This document shows positions 15,645 to 24,495 of a DNA stretch of 64,000 bases, piece by piece. The position numbers and the translations under genes were made by a program. Source of the stretch: G963666935 sp963666935. GTDB lineage: Bacteria > Bacillota > Clostridia > Christensenellales > CAG-138. Every line of letters starts with the position of its first letter. The stretch's first letter is position 1. Where the stretch lies: assembly GCA_963666935.1 (NCBI GenBank), contig OY762936.1, forward strand, positions 2,108,001-2,172,000. Reading direction: 5' to 3'. The notes under the pieces were generated by a model, which ran no database searches, was not told the DNA's origin, and worked only from the letters and a program-made list of their open reading frames with translations.

Positions 15645-17120
15645 TTATTTGCGTTTCCTCCTTGCCCATACAATGATACCCGCGGCAATGCACGCCAGAG
15701 GGAGGATCACCACCAGTATGAGGCTCAGGCGAGTAACCACGACGGAAGGAATGGTGAGCTTCTCGCCATCCAGGCTCTTGGTATGAATGCTGATGCTGCT
15801 CTCATGTCCGCACATCCAGCCCAATGCGTTGATCACAATATCGGTGTTGGCACCGGAAACCGCGCTGTTCGCTTCGTCTAGCATCATGTTGCTGGTAGAG
15901 AACCATACAATACTCGCTTTTGTATTGTCGTCAATGGTGTCCGTAATGGCTACGCCCAGATAGAAGGGGCCGTCAATATCGCCTTCCTCTTTGTTATATG
16001 TGGTCATCTGACTGCCCTTGATCTTGGAATAGGCACTGTCAGAGGTTGTGAGCAAAGGCGCAATGCTCACGCTTTGGCGGGCTGATCCTGTTTCCACAAT
16101 GCCGCATGCTGAGGGCATAAGTACATAGTAACCGCCGCTGACCAAAGGCGCGGTAATGGTATGGGTTTCGACATTGGGCAGCAGGTAATGATTGTAGCTG
16201 GAGAGGCAGTGATTGGCGTCCCCTTCCACCACGATCCCGTCAACCTGTTTCACTCCGTAATACTCTGTAACGGCGGTAAGGTTGGGCATATCCGCACCGG
16301 TATAATCGGTAAAGAGCAGGAGGTTCCCTCCCTTGTCCAGATAGTTGATAATCATGTCCTTTTCGTTTGCGGAGATGTCTCTTGCCGGACTGACAATGAT
16401 CAGGCAGCTTGCGTCATCCGGCACCGCATTCGCAGAAAGAAGGCTCAAATCCTCGGTATCAAAGTTCTGAGAAGCAATGGCAGAGGTCATGGAGGAACCC
16501 AGTTTCTGCTCACCGTGGCCCGTAAGCACATAGGCAGTGGGCAGGTTATCGCTGGTGACATAATCCAAAGCTTTGGTCAGGACATTTTCCCCCGCAAAGT
16601 TCATGGCGTAAGTGCCAGTAGTGTTATAGTTGCTGTAGTCCTGCTCATAGATGTCAAAGTAGCTTGCCACGTAGCTGCGCTCGCCGCAAACCACCAGCAC
16701 GCTGTTTTCACTGACGCTTGTGTCGGTATACTGCTGGGTGAAATTGGGGAAGAGCACCGGGTCCACAGTGGAAACCTTCACTTTATCGCTCTGCTCTTTA
16801 TATCGGTCCAAGAACTCAAGTATATTGGCGTCCTCGCTGCCCTCCTGGGCAATGAGGTAGAAATCTACCTCCCGATCCAGGTTTTTAAGAATTGTCTCCG
16901 TCTGCTCTGAAAGGCTAAACATCTTGTTTGCGGTGATATCAAGTTTGGTATATGAGGATGGCAGCGCGTTAACGATTAGAACCGCCGCGATTGCGATAGC
17001 CGCCACAACGATACAGGCCGTGGTGCTATAACCACCAACGCGGAAGGCGCGGCTCTTGAACCCCTGTTTGAATTTCTGTTTGTCAAATTGGAACCATTCT
17101 TTGATGTTGATCCGTTTCAT
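15645..17120 (-). CDS. GldG-like auxiliary ABC transporter subunit
   Basis: The 491-residue protein has an N-terminal membrane helix (about 30-52), an extracytoplasmic GldG/IFT52-like domain beginning with LDITANKMFSLSEQT and including VYVLTGHGEQ-type and LLLFTDYTGADMPNL segments, and a C-terminal membrane helix with a basic tail. In Bacteroidetes GldG works with GldF and GldA in gliding, but homologues are widespread in non-gliding bacteria where the substrate is unknown. The ATG at 17120 shares its A with the TGA of the permease gene (TGATG), and GAGGAGG sits eight bases upstream, so translation is coupled. Confidence 0.8.
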   Translation of the reverse strand: MKRINIKEWFQFDKQKFKQGFKSRAFRVGGYSTTACIVVAAIAIAAVLIVNALPSSYTKLDITANKMFSLSEQTETILKNLDREVDFYLIAQEGSEDANILEFLDRYKEQSDKVKVSTVDPVLFPNFTQQYTDTSVSENSVLVVCGERSYVASYFDIYEQDYSNYNTTGTYAMNFAGENVLTKALDYVTSDNLPTAYVLTGHGEQKLGSSMTSAIASQNFDTEDLSLLSANAVPDDASCLIIVSPARDISANEKDMIINYLDKGGNLLLFTDYTGADMPNLTAVTEYYGVKQVDGIVVEGDANHCLSSYNHYLLPNVETHTITAPLVSGGYYVLMPSACGIVETGSARQSVSIAPLLTTSDSAYSKIKGSQMTTYNKEEGDIDGPFYLGVAITDTIDDNTKASIVWFSTSNMMLDEANSAVSGANTDIVINALGWMCGHESSISIHTKSLDGEKLTIPSVVVTRLSLILVVILPLACIAAGIIVWARRKRK

Positions 17121-17983
17121 CAGCTCCACCTCCTCTTTTCCATGGACTGTACTGTGAAAAACAGCATCGTAACGATTACGGCCATGTAAGCGACTAGCGC
17201 CGTGATGTCGAACAATCCGCCCGAAAAAGTATCGAAGCGGTCAAAAAGGGCGAGGCCGCCCAGCATGCTGGCAAGCAGTCCCTGCAAACTGGTGGGGCTG
17301 AGAACCCATACGAGCACCAGCGCACCTTCCAGCAGGGCAAAAAGCACAAGCGTGGTAAAGCCGTTCTTCGTCATAAAAAGGACGACGAGGCTCAGCGCCA
17401 CAATAAGGAACGTGAATCCCATAAAGGAAGCTCCAGCAGTTCCAGGGATGAAGGAAGTCAGCTTTGCAACAAAGTAGATGAGCAGCATCACCGCGAAGGT
17501 AAGCACGGCGGCAATGGCCTGGTTTTCCGTAACAGAAGAGATAAACAGGCCAATGGCGATCAGGCTGGCGCCCATGAAGAAGAATCCTACCAGAGAGCCA
17601 TATGCAATCAAAAGGTTCACGGTGCCATAGGCGGTGAGAATCAGCGGATAAAGGCCGATGATGCCCACTGAAATTCCAAAGACCGCCAGCATGGAAAAAT
17701 ACTTGCCTATCACAACTTTGGAAAGGCCGATGGGCAGTGCATAAAGAAGCTGATCCGTCTTCTGGCGTTTCTCTTCGGCGATGCTGCGCATGGTGAGGAT
17801 GGGCACCGCCACGAGGAAGATGAATCGCATGGAGCTCAATACGTATTCAAAGTTCGCATAGGCGTAGCTCAGGTTGAACGCCAATGTATAAATGCCCGAA
17901 AAAAGCAACATGAACGCGATGAACAAATACCCCGTCATGCTATGAAAATAGGATTTAAATTCCCGCACAAAAACAGCGCTCAT
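17120..17983 (-). CDS. ABC-2 type permease (GldF-like)
   Basis: The 287-residue integral membrane protein has six hydrophobic segments and the ABC-2 features SYFHSMTGYLFIAFM at the start and PILTMRSIAEEKRQKTDQLLYALPI in the first cytoplasmic loop. It forms the channel partner of the ATPase four bases upstream. I chose the ATG at 17983, preceded by GGAGG; the longer frame to 18085 runs inside the ATPase gene. Substrate unknown. Confidence 0.85.
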   Translation of the reverse strand: MSAVFVREFKSYFHSMTGYLFIAFMLLFSGIYTLAFNLSYAYANFEYVLSSMRFIFLVAVPILTMRSIAEEKRQKTDQLLYALPIGLSKVVIGKYFSMLAVFGISVGIIGLYPLILTAYGTVNLLIAYGSLVGFFFMGASLIAIGLFISSVTENQAIAAVLTFAVMLLIYFVAKLTSFIPGTAGASFMGFTFLIVALSLVVLFMTKNGFTTLVLFALLEGALVLVWVLSPTSLQGLLASMLGGLALFDRFDTFSGGLFDITALVAYMAVIVTMLFFTVQSMEKRRWS

Positions 17984-17987
17984 TCCC

Positions 17988-18959
17988 TTATTCCTCCTTT
18001 TCCTTCTGTGCCTGTGCCGTTTCAAGACCGCCACCCTTGGTAAACTCCAAGAAGATGTCTTCCAGGCTGGCTTTGGCGGCGGCAATCTCGATGACGGGCA
18101 GCCGCTTATCCGAGAAGGCGAAAATCAGCGCGTCACGGATTTCCTCGCCGCCGGTGCAACGCACTTGCGCGCAAACGGTGCCATCCTCCCGGCTCTTGAG
18201 CTGGAAGCCTTCAATGCCGTCCATTTCCCGAAGGATCTCTTCCACTTGCTCCTTTTGTGCCTTCACCGTAAGGTTCACCATGTCGGACGCCGTGAAGAGT
18301 TTTTCCAAATTCTCCGGCGTGTCGCTGGCCACCAGTTTCCCGCGGGAGATGATCATGATGTGGTCGCATACGGCCTGCACTTCGCTTAAAATATGGCTGC
18401 TGAGAATGACGGTGTGGTCCTTCCCCAGATCTTTAATCAAATCCCGCATCTCGATGATCTGCTGAGGATCCAGCCCAACGGTGGGTTCGTCCAATATGAC
18501 CACCTGTGGGGCTCCCAGCAGCGCCTGCGCTACGCCCACCCGCTGCTTATAGCCCTTGGACAGGTTCTTGATGAGCCGATGACGCATATCCTGAATCCGG
18601 GTCAAGTTAATGACCTTTTCCAACTGCGCCGCAAGTTCCGTTTTGGCAACGCCCTTAGCCTTGGCCACAAACGTCAGGTATTCCTCAGGCGTCATATCCT
18701 GATAGAGCGGCGGTTGCTCGGGAAGGTAGCCAATCAGACTCTTCGCCTTTTCCGCCTCTTCATAAATATCGCAACCTGCAATTTTGACCTCGCCTTCGGT
18801 GGCCGCCAAACACCCCGTCAGGATGTTCATGGTGGTAGTTTTGCCAGCACCGTTAGGGCCGAGCAGACCGTAGATCTTCCCTTTTTCAATGGTAAAGGAA
18901 AGGTCGGTCACAGCGGTTATGCCGCCGTAGTGTTTTGTGAGATGATGAACCTCAATCAC
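17988..18959 (-). CDS. ABC transporter ATPase (GldA-like)
   Basis: The 323-residue nucleotide-binding subunit shows Walker A GPNGAGKTT, signature LSKGYKQRVGVAQ, Walker B VVILDEPTVGLDPQQ and an H-loop VILSSHIL. A C-terminal regulatory extension follows the core. It energises the GldF-like permease and opens a four-gene operon (ATPase, permease, GldG-like, DUF4340). The start is a GTG at 18959 with AAGGAGG seven bases upstream; the ATG at 18977 would place that ribosome site inside the gene. Confidence 0.92.
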   Translation of the reverse strand: MIEVHHLTKHYGGITAVTDLSFTIEKGKIYGLLGPNGAGKTTTMNILTGCLAATEGEVKIAGCDIYEEAEKAKSLIGYLPEQPPLYQDMTPEEYLTFVAKAKGVAKTELAAQLEKVINLTRIQDMRHRLIKNLSKGYKQRVGVAQALLGAPQVVILDEPTVGLDPQQIIEMRDLIKDLGKDHTVILSSHILSEVQAVCDHIMIISRGKLVASDTPENLEKLFTASDMVNLTVKAQKEQVEEILREMDGIEGFQLKSREDGTVCAQVRCTGGEEIRDALIFAFSDKRLPVIEIAAAKASLEDIFLEFTKGGGLETAQAQKEKEE

Positions 18960-19038
18960 TTTGTATCCTCCTTGCAAAATTATGCTGGATATGACAAAGG
19001 GCGCAAGAGCCCTATGTGCATAATTGTAGCCTTACATT

Positions 19039-19067
19039 CTTAAAACAGGCTTAAATACTACTGTCAA
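19039..19067 (-). promoter_or_regulatory. Possible promoter of the Gld-like operon
   Basis: A perfect -35 TTGACA (19062-19067, minus strand) is followed after 17 bases by a poor -10 TTTAAG (19039-19044). Confidence 0.35.
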
Positions 19068-19153
19068 AAACGTGAACCATTTTGACATCGTACACATTTT
19101 AAACCAACTCATGACACAATTTACTTTTCGCAGCCCGCAGTGCACGAGAAAAC

Positions 19154-19171
19154 GACCCCTGTGCGGGGGCC
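19154..19171 (-). terminator. Weak terminator after the first PucR gene
   Basis: A six-bp GGCCCC/GGGGTC stem with six-base loop followed by GTTTTC on the minus strand, 14 bases after the stop codon. Confidence 0.4.
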
Positions 19172-19184
19172 GCGGTGGTCGGGC

Positions 19185-20777
19185 CTATTCTTCGCTGCAC
19201 ATCTGGCCGTAAATATACAGGCGGATGCAGGTTTCAAGAAAGTACATGTCATCATGGTTTTTAAAGGAAGTATTGGTGAGTTCTCCGATCTTGTTGAGCT
19301 GATAAAGCAGCGTCTGCCGGTGGAAAAAAAGCTCCTTCGCAGCCTGACTCACGTTCCCGCCGTTTTTTACGTAGCAGAGGAACGTGCGCGTCAGATCCGT
19401 CTTCTTGCGCCGGTCGTACTCAATGAGCTCATGAAGGCTGTTCCGCATGAGCTTTTGCACGCCTTCGTCGGCAAAGAGCACGGCAAGCAAGCTGTAAACA
19501 CCTGTCGCGCTATAATTCTTCCGGAATCCCAGCCCTTCCTCTCGGTAGCACATGTCCATGGCAAACTTGGCGTTAGAGAAGCTGCGGGCAAACCGGCCGG
19601 GCTGGTCGGGGATCTCGCTGATACCCCAAGTAAACCGCAGCTTGGAGAACACGGCGCTCACCCGGCTTTCCAAGGCATCCAAGAATACATCCACCTGCGC
19701 TTGAGGCTCACCGGGCTTCATTTCCAAGTAAATGACCAATACGCCGCTGAGGTAGGTGGCCATAGCAACTCGATCCAGCTTGGCAGCGCATTTTTTGATC
19801 TGATAGTACAGGGTGCCGATGTTACTCTCCGCCCAGTTGCACATCTCCAGGTGAGTCATGGCCTCTCCCCCTTCCAGGCCCATGCGGCCCGTCAGGCAGA
19901 GATAATGTACATCCAAAGAGATTCCCAACGCCTCGGCCCGATCCCGCATAGAAGGAGGGGGCACTGCCCCGTCCTCCATCCGCATCAAGCCACGAATAAA
20001 GTCGTCTTTGAGCTGTTGACGGGTATTGGCGATGGTCATATCCCGGTCAAACCAGAACACCAGCGGCATGGCCACATAGGAAGCCAAGTTTTTAAGTTCC
20101 TCCGCCTCGGCGGTGTCGTCGGCGAGGCCTAATAGGATAAGGCCGTAAAAGCTATCCTTGAGCTCAATGTTCACCCGGGTTGGAAAGTATTCAAACAGGT
20201 CTCCGTCCTGGGGCCGTGGAACCTCGCCGTGCGTGCCTTTAATCTCAAGGGTGCTATCTGTGATGACCACCGGGGTCTTGAAAACATGGGCGAGAATCGC
20301 AGCCGCTTCGTCCAATGTTTTAAACTCTAGGTATGCGGTAAGGAGTTGCTTCTGAATGGATTCGTAAAATTCCACGCGCCCGTTGTGCCGGGTGCGAATG
20401 CCTTCAATGGCGCTTTCAATAATGTCTGCGAAGCGATACTTATATTCCAGCCGTATGATGGGGAAGGTATTGGCATTGGCAAATTCTTCCACGATCTTTG
20501 GCAGCGGCCGGTCGTAATATTTATTCGAAATAATCAGGGCCACCACGCCGTCGTCGTGAACTTTTTGCACGAACTGGAAAAAAAGATCCGGGTCATTCTC
20601 GCATCCGCGGGCCGTGGTAATCAACGCCTCCCCCTCGGGGCGGAGGATGACATCAACCGGCAGCTCCTGATAGCGCAAGTGCTTGACTTCAATCTTCGTA
20701 AAGTCGCAGTCGCCGGCGTCCACTCGGTAGCCTTTGATGATGGGCATTGTCAAGACATCTTGCAATGAATAAAACAT
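19185..20777 (-). CDS. PucR-family transcriptional regulator
   Basis: The 530-residue protein has an N-terminal purine-catabolism-like sensory domain (from YSLQDVLTMPIIKGYRV), a central GAF/GGDEF-like region and a C-terminal helix-turn-helix of the PucR type (NGGNVSQAAKELFFHRQTLLYQLNKI). Such proteins respond to metabolites rather than phosphorylation. It is divergent from the trans-sulfuration-family lyase, with a 256-base shared control region, so it probably regulates that enzyme. The ATG at 20777 follows GAGGAGG; the frame extension to 20873 lacks a site. Confidence 0.85.
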   Translation of the reverse strand: MFYSLQDVLTMPIIKGYRVDAGDCDFTKIEVKHLRYQELPVDVILRPEGEALITTARGCENDPDLFFQFVQKVHDDGVVALIISNKYYDRPLPKIVEEFANANTFPIIRLEYKYRFADIIESAIEGIRTRHNGRVEFYESIQKQLLTAYLEFKTLDEAAAILAHVFKTPVVITDSTLEIKGTHGEVPRPQDGDLFEYFPTRVNIELKDSFYGLILLGLADDTAEAEELKNLASYVAMPLVFWFDRDMTIANTRQQLKDDFIRGLMRMEDGAVPPPSMRDRAEALGISLDVHYLCLTGRMGLEGGEAMTHLEMCNWAESNIGTLYYQIKKCAAKLDRVAMATYLSGVLVIYLEMKPGEPQAQVDVFLDALESRVSAVFSKLRFTWGISEIPDQPGRFARSFSNAKFAMDMCYREEGLGFRKNYSATGVYSLLAVLFADEGVQKLMRNSLHELIEYDRRKKTDLTRTFLCYVKNGGNVSQAAKELFFHRQTLLYQLNKIGELTNTSFKNHDDMYFLETCIRLYIYGQMCSEE

Positions 20778-20915
20778 TCTTTCCTCCTCATACTTGGAAC
20801 AATTCGCTGCCTGTCGTACAATTATAGCTGAAACGGCAGAAAAAATCAATGAATTGCCACCCCCTATCCTCATTTTTTATATACATCTTTGAAAAAATTT
20901 TATACAAAATATGCA

Positions 20916-20944
20916 TTGATCATTTGGCGAAAATTCAGCATAAT
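20916..20944 (+). promoter_or_regulatory. Promoter of the trans-sulfuration lyase gene
   Basis: -35 TTGATC (20916-20921) and -10 CATAAT (20939-20944) with a 17-base spacer, about 90 bases before the start codon. Confidence 0.6.
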
Positions 20945-21033
20945 AGAAGATGCATTTGCACGCGCACCATACACAGGCGGGTGCAAAGCCTTATGTTATT
21001 AAAAAATGAAATCAAATATTTTTAGGAGGTCTC

Positions 21034-22230
21034 ATGCTCGACAGTAAAAAAGTATTTTCCTTTGAAACCGAAGTGACTAAGCAGGGCGGGTATATCCATC
21101 AGCCCCATGACCACCCCGAGGCGCTGCCCATCTATATGACCACGGCGTTCAACGTGGAAGATCTGGCCGGTCTGGAAGCCCGCTATAAGACCAAGGGGTT
21201 CTGCTATAACCGCAACCGCAACCCCAACCGGGCTGCTCTCATTGAGCTCATGACCTACCTTGAGCACGGCGAGAATTCCATCGCTTGCTCCTCCGGTATG
21301 GGTGCCATCTCCACCGTCGTCATTTCCCTGATCGACGCCGGCGATCATATCCTCTCTGATCGTACCCTCTACGGCGAGACCATTGAGATTTTCACCGACA
21401 TTTTGGGCAAATACGGCATTGAGACTACCTTTGCGGACTTCACCGATCTGGCCGACATTAAGGCGAATATCCGTCCCAACACCAAACTGCTCTATACCGA
21501 AACCGTTTCCAACCCCACCTGCTACGTACCCGACCTTAAGGCAATCGCTGACATCGCCCATAAGAACGGTTCCTACCTGGTGGTGGACAACACCTTCATG
21601 ACCGCCGCCCTGTGCCGTCCTCTGGATTTGGGCGCAGACGTGGTCGTCAACAGCTTGACCAAGTTTGCCAGCGGCCACAGCGACGTGGTTTGCGGCGCTG
21701 CCACCGGCCGTGCGGATCTGATCCAGAAGGCCTACAACCTGCAGCTTCTCCTTGGCACCCAGGCCGATCCCTTCTCCTCCTGGCTGGCCGAGCGTGGCAT
21801 CCGCACCCTGGAACTACGCGTAAAGAAGCAGGCGGAAAACGCGGCTGCCCTGGCCAAGTTCCTGGACGCCAGCCCCTACGTGCTCAAGGTCAACCACTGC
21901 AGCCTGCCCAATCATCCCCAGCACAAGCTGGCTACGGAGCAGTTCGGCAATTACTACGGCGGCATGCTGAGCATCGATCTGCCTGATGATCGGGAGAAGA
22001 TGAACCTGTTCATGCGTTCTCTGAATCTCTGCCATTACGCCATGACCCTGGGCGGCTACCGCACTACCATGGCTTATCCCGTCCTCTCCTCCCACGATTG
22101 CGTGCCCGAGGCAGAGCGTCTAAAGATGGGCATCACTAACGGTCTGCTCCGCTTCTCCTGCGGCATCGAAAACACCGAAGATCTGGTCGCAGATTTCGCG
22201 CAGGCTCTGGAAATTGCCTACGGAAAGTAA
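21034..22230 (+). CDS. PLP-dependent Cys/Met metabolism enzyme (methionine gamma-lyase-like)
   Basis: The 398-residue protein belongs to the trans-sulfuration PLP family (cystathionine gamma-synthase, cystathionine beta/gamma-lyase, methionine gamma-lyase). Visible are the SSGMGAISTVV phosphate-binding loop, the SNPTCYVPDL strand, VVDNTF with the PLP-contacting Asp, and the Schiff-base lysine in VNSLTKFASGHSDVV. The SSGMGAI loop and YGETIEIF segment resemble methionine gamma-lyase most, which would yield methanethiol, ammonia and 2-oxobutyrate. Exact specificity cannot be read from sequence. AGGAGG precedes the ATG. Codon use is strongly biased to C-ending codons, suggesting high expression. 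Confidence 0.85.
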   Translation: MLDSKKVFSFETEVTKQGGYIHQPHDHPEALPIYMTTAFNVEDLAGLEARYKTKGFCYNRNRNPNRAALIELMTYLEHGENSIACSSGMGAISTVVISLIDAGDHILSDRTLYGETIEIFTDILGKYGIETTFADFTDLADIKANIRPNTKLLYTETVSNPTCYVPDLKAIADIAHKNGSYLVVDNTFMTAALCRPLDLGADVVVNSLTKFASGHSDVVCGAATGRADLIQKAYNLQLLLGTQADPFSSWLAERGIRTLELRVKKQAENAAALAKFLDASPYVLKVNHCSLPNHPQHKLATEQFGNYYGGMLSIDLPDDREKMNLFMRSLNLCHYAMTLGGYRTTMAYPVLSSHDCVPEAERLKMGITNGLLRFSCGIENTEDLVADFAQALEIAYGK

Positions 22231-22246
22231 TTTACCAACAGATACA

Positions 22247-22272
22247 AAACCGGCGGATTTCCCGCCGGTTTT
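22247..22272 (+). terminator. Terminator of the lyase gene
   Basis: AAAACCGGCGG/CCGCCGGTTTT stem with a four-base loop starting 16 bases after the stop codon. Confidence 0.85.
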
Positions 22273-22390
22273 CGTTTACCAAAAAGTGTTGCGCGGCACT
22301 TCCAGTGCGGTGCCTCTTGCGCTATACGGAAATTCATCTTGCCCGCCGCTCATGAGCGCGCCCAAAGGGAAAGCTGGTTTCCGGCCCTTC

Positions 22391-23359
22391 TCAATCTTGC
22401 TGTTGATGCAGCCGGTTAATAATCTCATAAGGGTCGGTGACCCCGCTTTGATACAGGGCAAGCACATCTTGAGAATGCACCACCTGGGGAGCGAAATCCC
22501 GCTTTGTCACGCTGCCTTTTTCAAAAAGCTCCTGCGCCATATCCGCTGCCAGCGCACCTCCGGCGTGCTCGTTGTAACCCACGGCGGCGCCCATAAGCCA
22601 GTGATCCTCAATCATGCATTCCATGATCTGTGGGGTCAGCCCGGCGCAGATCACTTCCACCGAGTCATTGCGGTTCGCCTTTTTCAGGGCCGCGTATGCC
22701 GCTTTGGCATATTCGGGGTTTTCCGCATAGATGGTATCCAAGAGCCCGGGCACGATGCCGTCAAGGGTCTCTTCCGTCCAGCTTTGCGCACCCTTGATCC
22801 CGTCTGTATATAGGCCCTTATCCATCAGCTTTCCGGCCTGAAGCCAGTCCGCGTAGACTCCTTCGCCCACACTGCTCGCTTCCGTCAGGGTCAGCAGCCG
22901 GACGGGGGCATCGTGGGTGGGGTATTCGTAAAGCGCCTGCCAAGCGGCGGTTACAACCTGATCCTGCGACACCGAGATGAGATTACGATCCAGCGCCACA
23001 ACAAATGCGTCGCTGTAAAGGACATTGGGCACCGTCACCGTGTCCAGCAACGCGATGTCCGGCATGTACAATAGCGCCGCATCGGCCCCGTTGACCTCCT
23101 GAATCGATGTGGCCTCAAAAATTTCCACGCCATCCCAAGCCCCGCTCAAAGCCCCATCGGTAAACTGCTCGCTTTGGGAAAGCACTGCAATTCTAAGTGG
23201 CGGCTGTGTCACTTCCGGCGTCGGCTGCGGGGTCTTCTCCGCCTGTGTCAGGGAGCCTCCCATGACGCTGTGTATGTGGCTGTTTGAATAGATCAGAATT
23301 CCGATGGTGCACAAAAGCATGACGGCGGTTCCTGCCAGGGTCCATAATACCCGCTTCAT
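22391..23359 (-). CDS. Membrane-anchored periplasmic-binding-protein-like protein
   Basis: The 322-residue protein has one N-terminal membrane helix (about 5-27), a Pro-Thr linker and a type I periplasmic-binding-like domain. The domain opens with LRIAVLSQSEQF and ends with the family-like run GAAVGYNEHAGGALAADMA. The last part is reminiscent of sugar-binding LacI/RbsB-type folds. No ABC transporter genes adjoin it, so it may be a sensor or a wall-associated binding protein. Its start overlaps the L,D-transpeptidase stop by four bases, tying it to cell-wall biology. Family assignment is tentative. Confidence 0.55.
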   Translation of the reverse strand: MKRVLWTLAGTAVMLLCTIGILIYSNSHIHSVMGGSLTQAEKTPQPTPEVTQPPLRIAVLSQSEQFTDGALSGAWDGVEIFEATSIQEVNGADAALLYMPDIALLDTVTVPNVLYSDAFVVALDRNLISVSQDQVVTAAWQALYEYPTHDAPVRLLTLTEASSVGEGVYADWLQAGKLMDKGLYTDGIKGAQSWTEETLDGIVPGLLDTIYAENPEYAKAAYAALKKANRNDSVEVICAGLTPQIMECMIEDHWLMGAAVGYNEHAGGALAADMAQELFEKGSVTKRDFAPQVVHSQDVLALYQSGVTDPYEIINRLHQQQD

Positions 23360-24423
23360 TGGTTCACCGCCTCTCTATAACCCTCCTGATATTCGGGCAG
23401 TGTAGCCCATCCCGTTCTGATACTACGGGACTGCATGTAGCCCAGCGTGCCCTGGAAGTTGATGAGGGTCCATTTGCCTTCGTCAATGGTGTCGTCCACC
23501 ACGTTGATGGTACTGGAGCTGGGCACTTTGTAAATGCGCTTGGAGCGGGTGTTGGGCTCTGCATAGAGATAAGTGGTACCGCTCACGTAATGCCCTTTCT
23601 CTTCCGCCTGTAGGGCCCCTTGCTCATAGGTAATGTAGCAGCGGCGGACGTATCCCTCTTTCCCGTTCAGGCTCACTTTGATCCAAGGGTCTCCCTCTTG
23701 AAGCACGATAAACTCCGTCCCTGCGGAAAGCCTCTTAATCAGTTTGTCGTTGGTCCCGTTGCCCGTGCGCAGCTGGGTACCGTCCACAGTCACCCAAGCA
23801 GTGCGATCCGGCAGCGGCTCCACATCGTAAATGTTAGCTTGAAAGGCCTTATATTCCACATACCTCATATCGGTCTTGAGGGCCTTCACCAGATTCTTGT
23901 TTCTGGTGCTGGAAAACACCCGCACTGTGGTACCGAAACAGGCGTTGTAGTAGAGCCATTTGGCATCCTCCACGTAAAGCCGTACGCACCCGTGGGAGCC
24001 ATCGGTCCCCAGGTGGGAAAGGGGGCCGCTTTTCAGCTTCTGGATATCCCGGCTGGAAAACATCACCGAGTGAAAGTATACACCGCCCACCAGTTGGGTC
24101 CAGTATCTGGCATATTCGCCGGCAAAGGCCGCAAATTTACCAAACCGCTCCCGGGTGCCGATCTTCCAGGTCCCCGATGGCGTAGGCAAAGCCTCGTTGG
24201 TTTCAGTAGCCTCACGTCGCCCGGAGGTGCACAGCATCCGGCGAACGATGCGAGTATATTCCCCGTTGTCGTCCCTCTGGTATACCGTAACCACCTGTTT
24301 GCCCGTATCCAGCTCAATATAGTATTTGTCAGGGTCCGTGTTTTTCATGGGATCCAAAGCGAAGGCCGGAGCCGGAAGCAACAGCAGGGCCAGCAGGATC
24401 AGACAGGTTCGCTTGATGCGCAT
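23356..24423 (-). CDS. Secreted L,D-transpeptidase with SH3-like domains
   Basis: The 355-residue protein has a signal peptide (about 1-22, ending PAFA), a YkuD catalytic domain with the conserved GTDGSHGCVRL motif (catalytic Cys, upstream His in VYFHSVMF) and two C-terminal bacterial SH3 repeats (near VTVDGTQLRTGNG and GHYVSGTTYLYAEP). YkuD enzymes form 3-3 peptidoglycan cross-links; SH3 domains bind the wall. The ATG at 24423 follows CGGAGG. It heads a two-gene unit with the binding-protein-like gene downstream. Confidence 0.92.
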   Translation of the reverse strand: MRIKRTCLILLALLLLPAPAFALDPMKNTDPDKYYIELDTGKQVVTVYQRDDNGEYTRIVRRMLCTSGRREATETNEALPTPSGTWKIGTRERFGKFAAFAGEYARYWTQLVGGVYFHSVMFSSRDIQKLKSGPLSHLGTDGSHGCVRLYVEDAKWLYYNACFGTTVRVFSSTRNKNLVKALKTDMRYVEYKAFQANIYDVEPLPDRTAWVTVDGTQLRTGNGTNDKLIKRLSAGTEFIVLQEGDPWIKVSLNGKEGYVRRCYITYEQGALQAEEKGHYVSGTTYLYAEPNTRSKRIYKVPSSSTINVVDDTIDEGKWTLINFQGTLGYMQSRSIRTGWATLPEYQEGYREAVNQ

Positions 24424-24440
24424 TTCGTTCCTCCGAAGAT

Positions 24441-24489
24441 TTCGACACAATATTACATTAATTATAAAAGATTTCTTACTTCAGGCCAA
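24441..24489 (-). promoter_or_regulatory. Promoter of the L,D-transpeptidase with Spo0A-box-like site
   Basis: Minus-strand -35 TTGGCC (24484-24489) and perfect -10 TATAAT (24461-24466), 17-base spacer. TGTCGAA (24441-24447) lies 13 bases after the -10, inside a TGTGTCGAAAT context close to the 0A-box consensus. The placement mirrors that before the SpoIID gene. Confidence 0.55.
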
Positions 24490-24495
24490 TACTAT

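Noticed and set aside
19140..20132. 330-codon frame antisense to the first pucR gene
   Set aside because: Same reasoning: the real gene is on the minus strand with a PucR helix-turn-helix.
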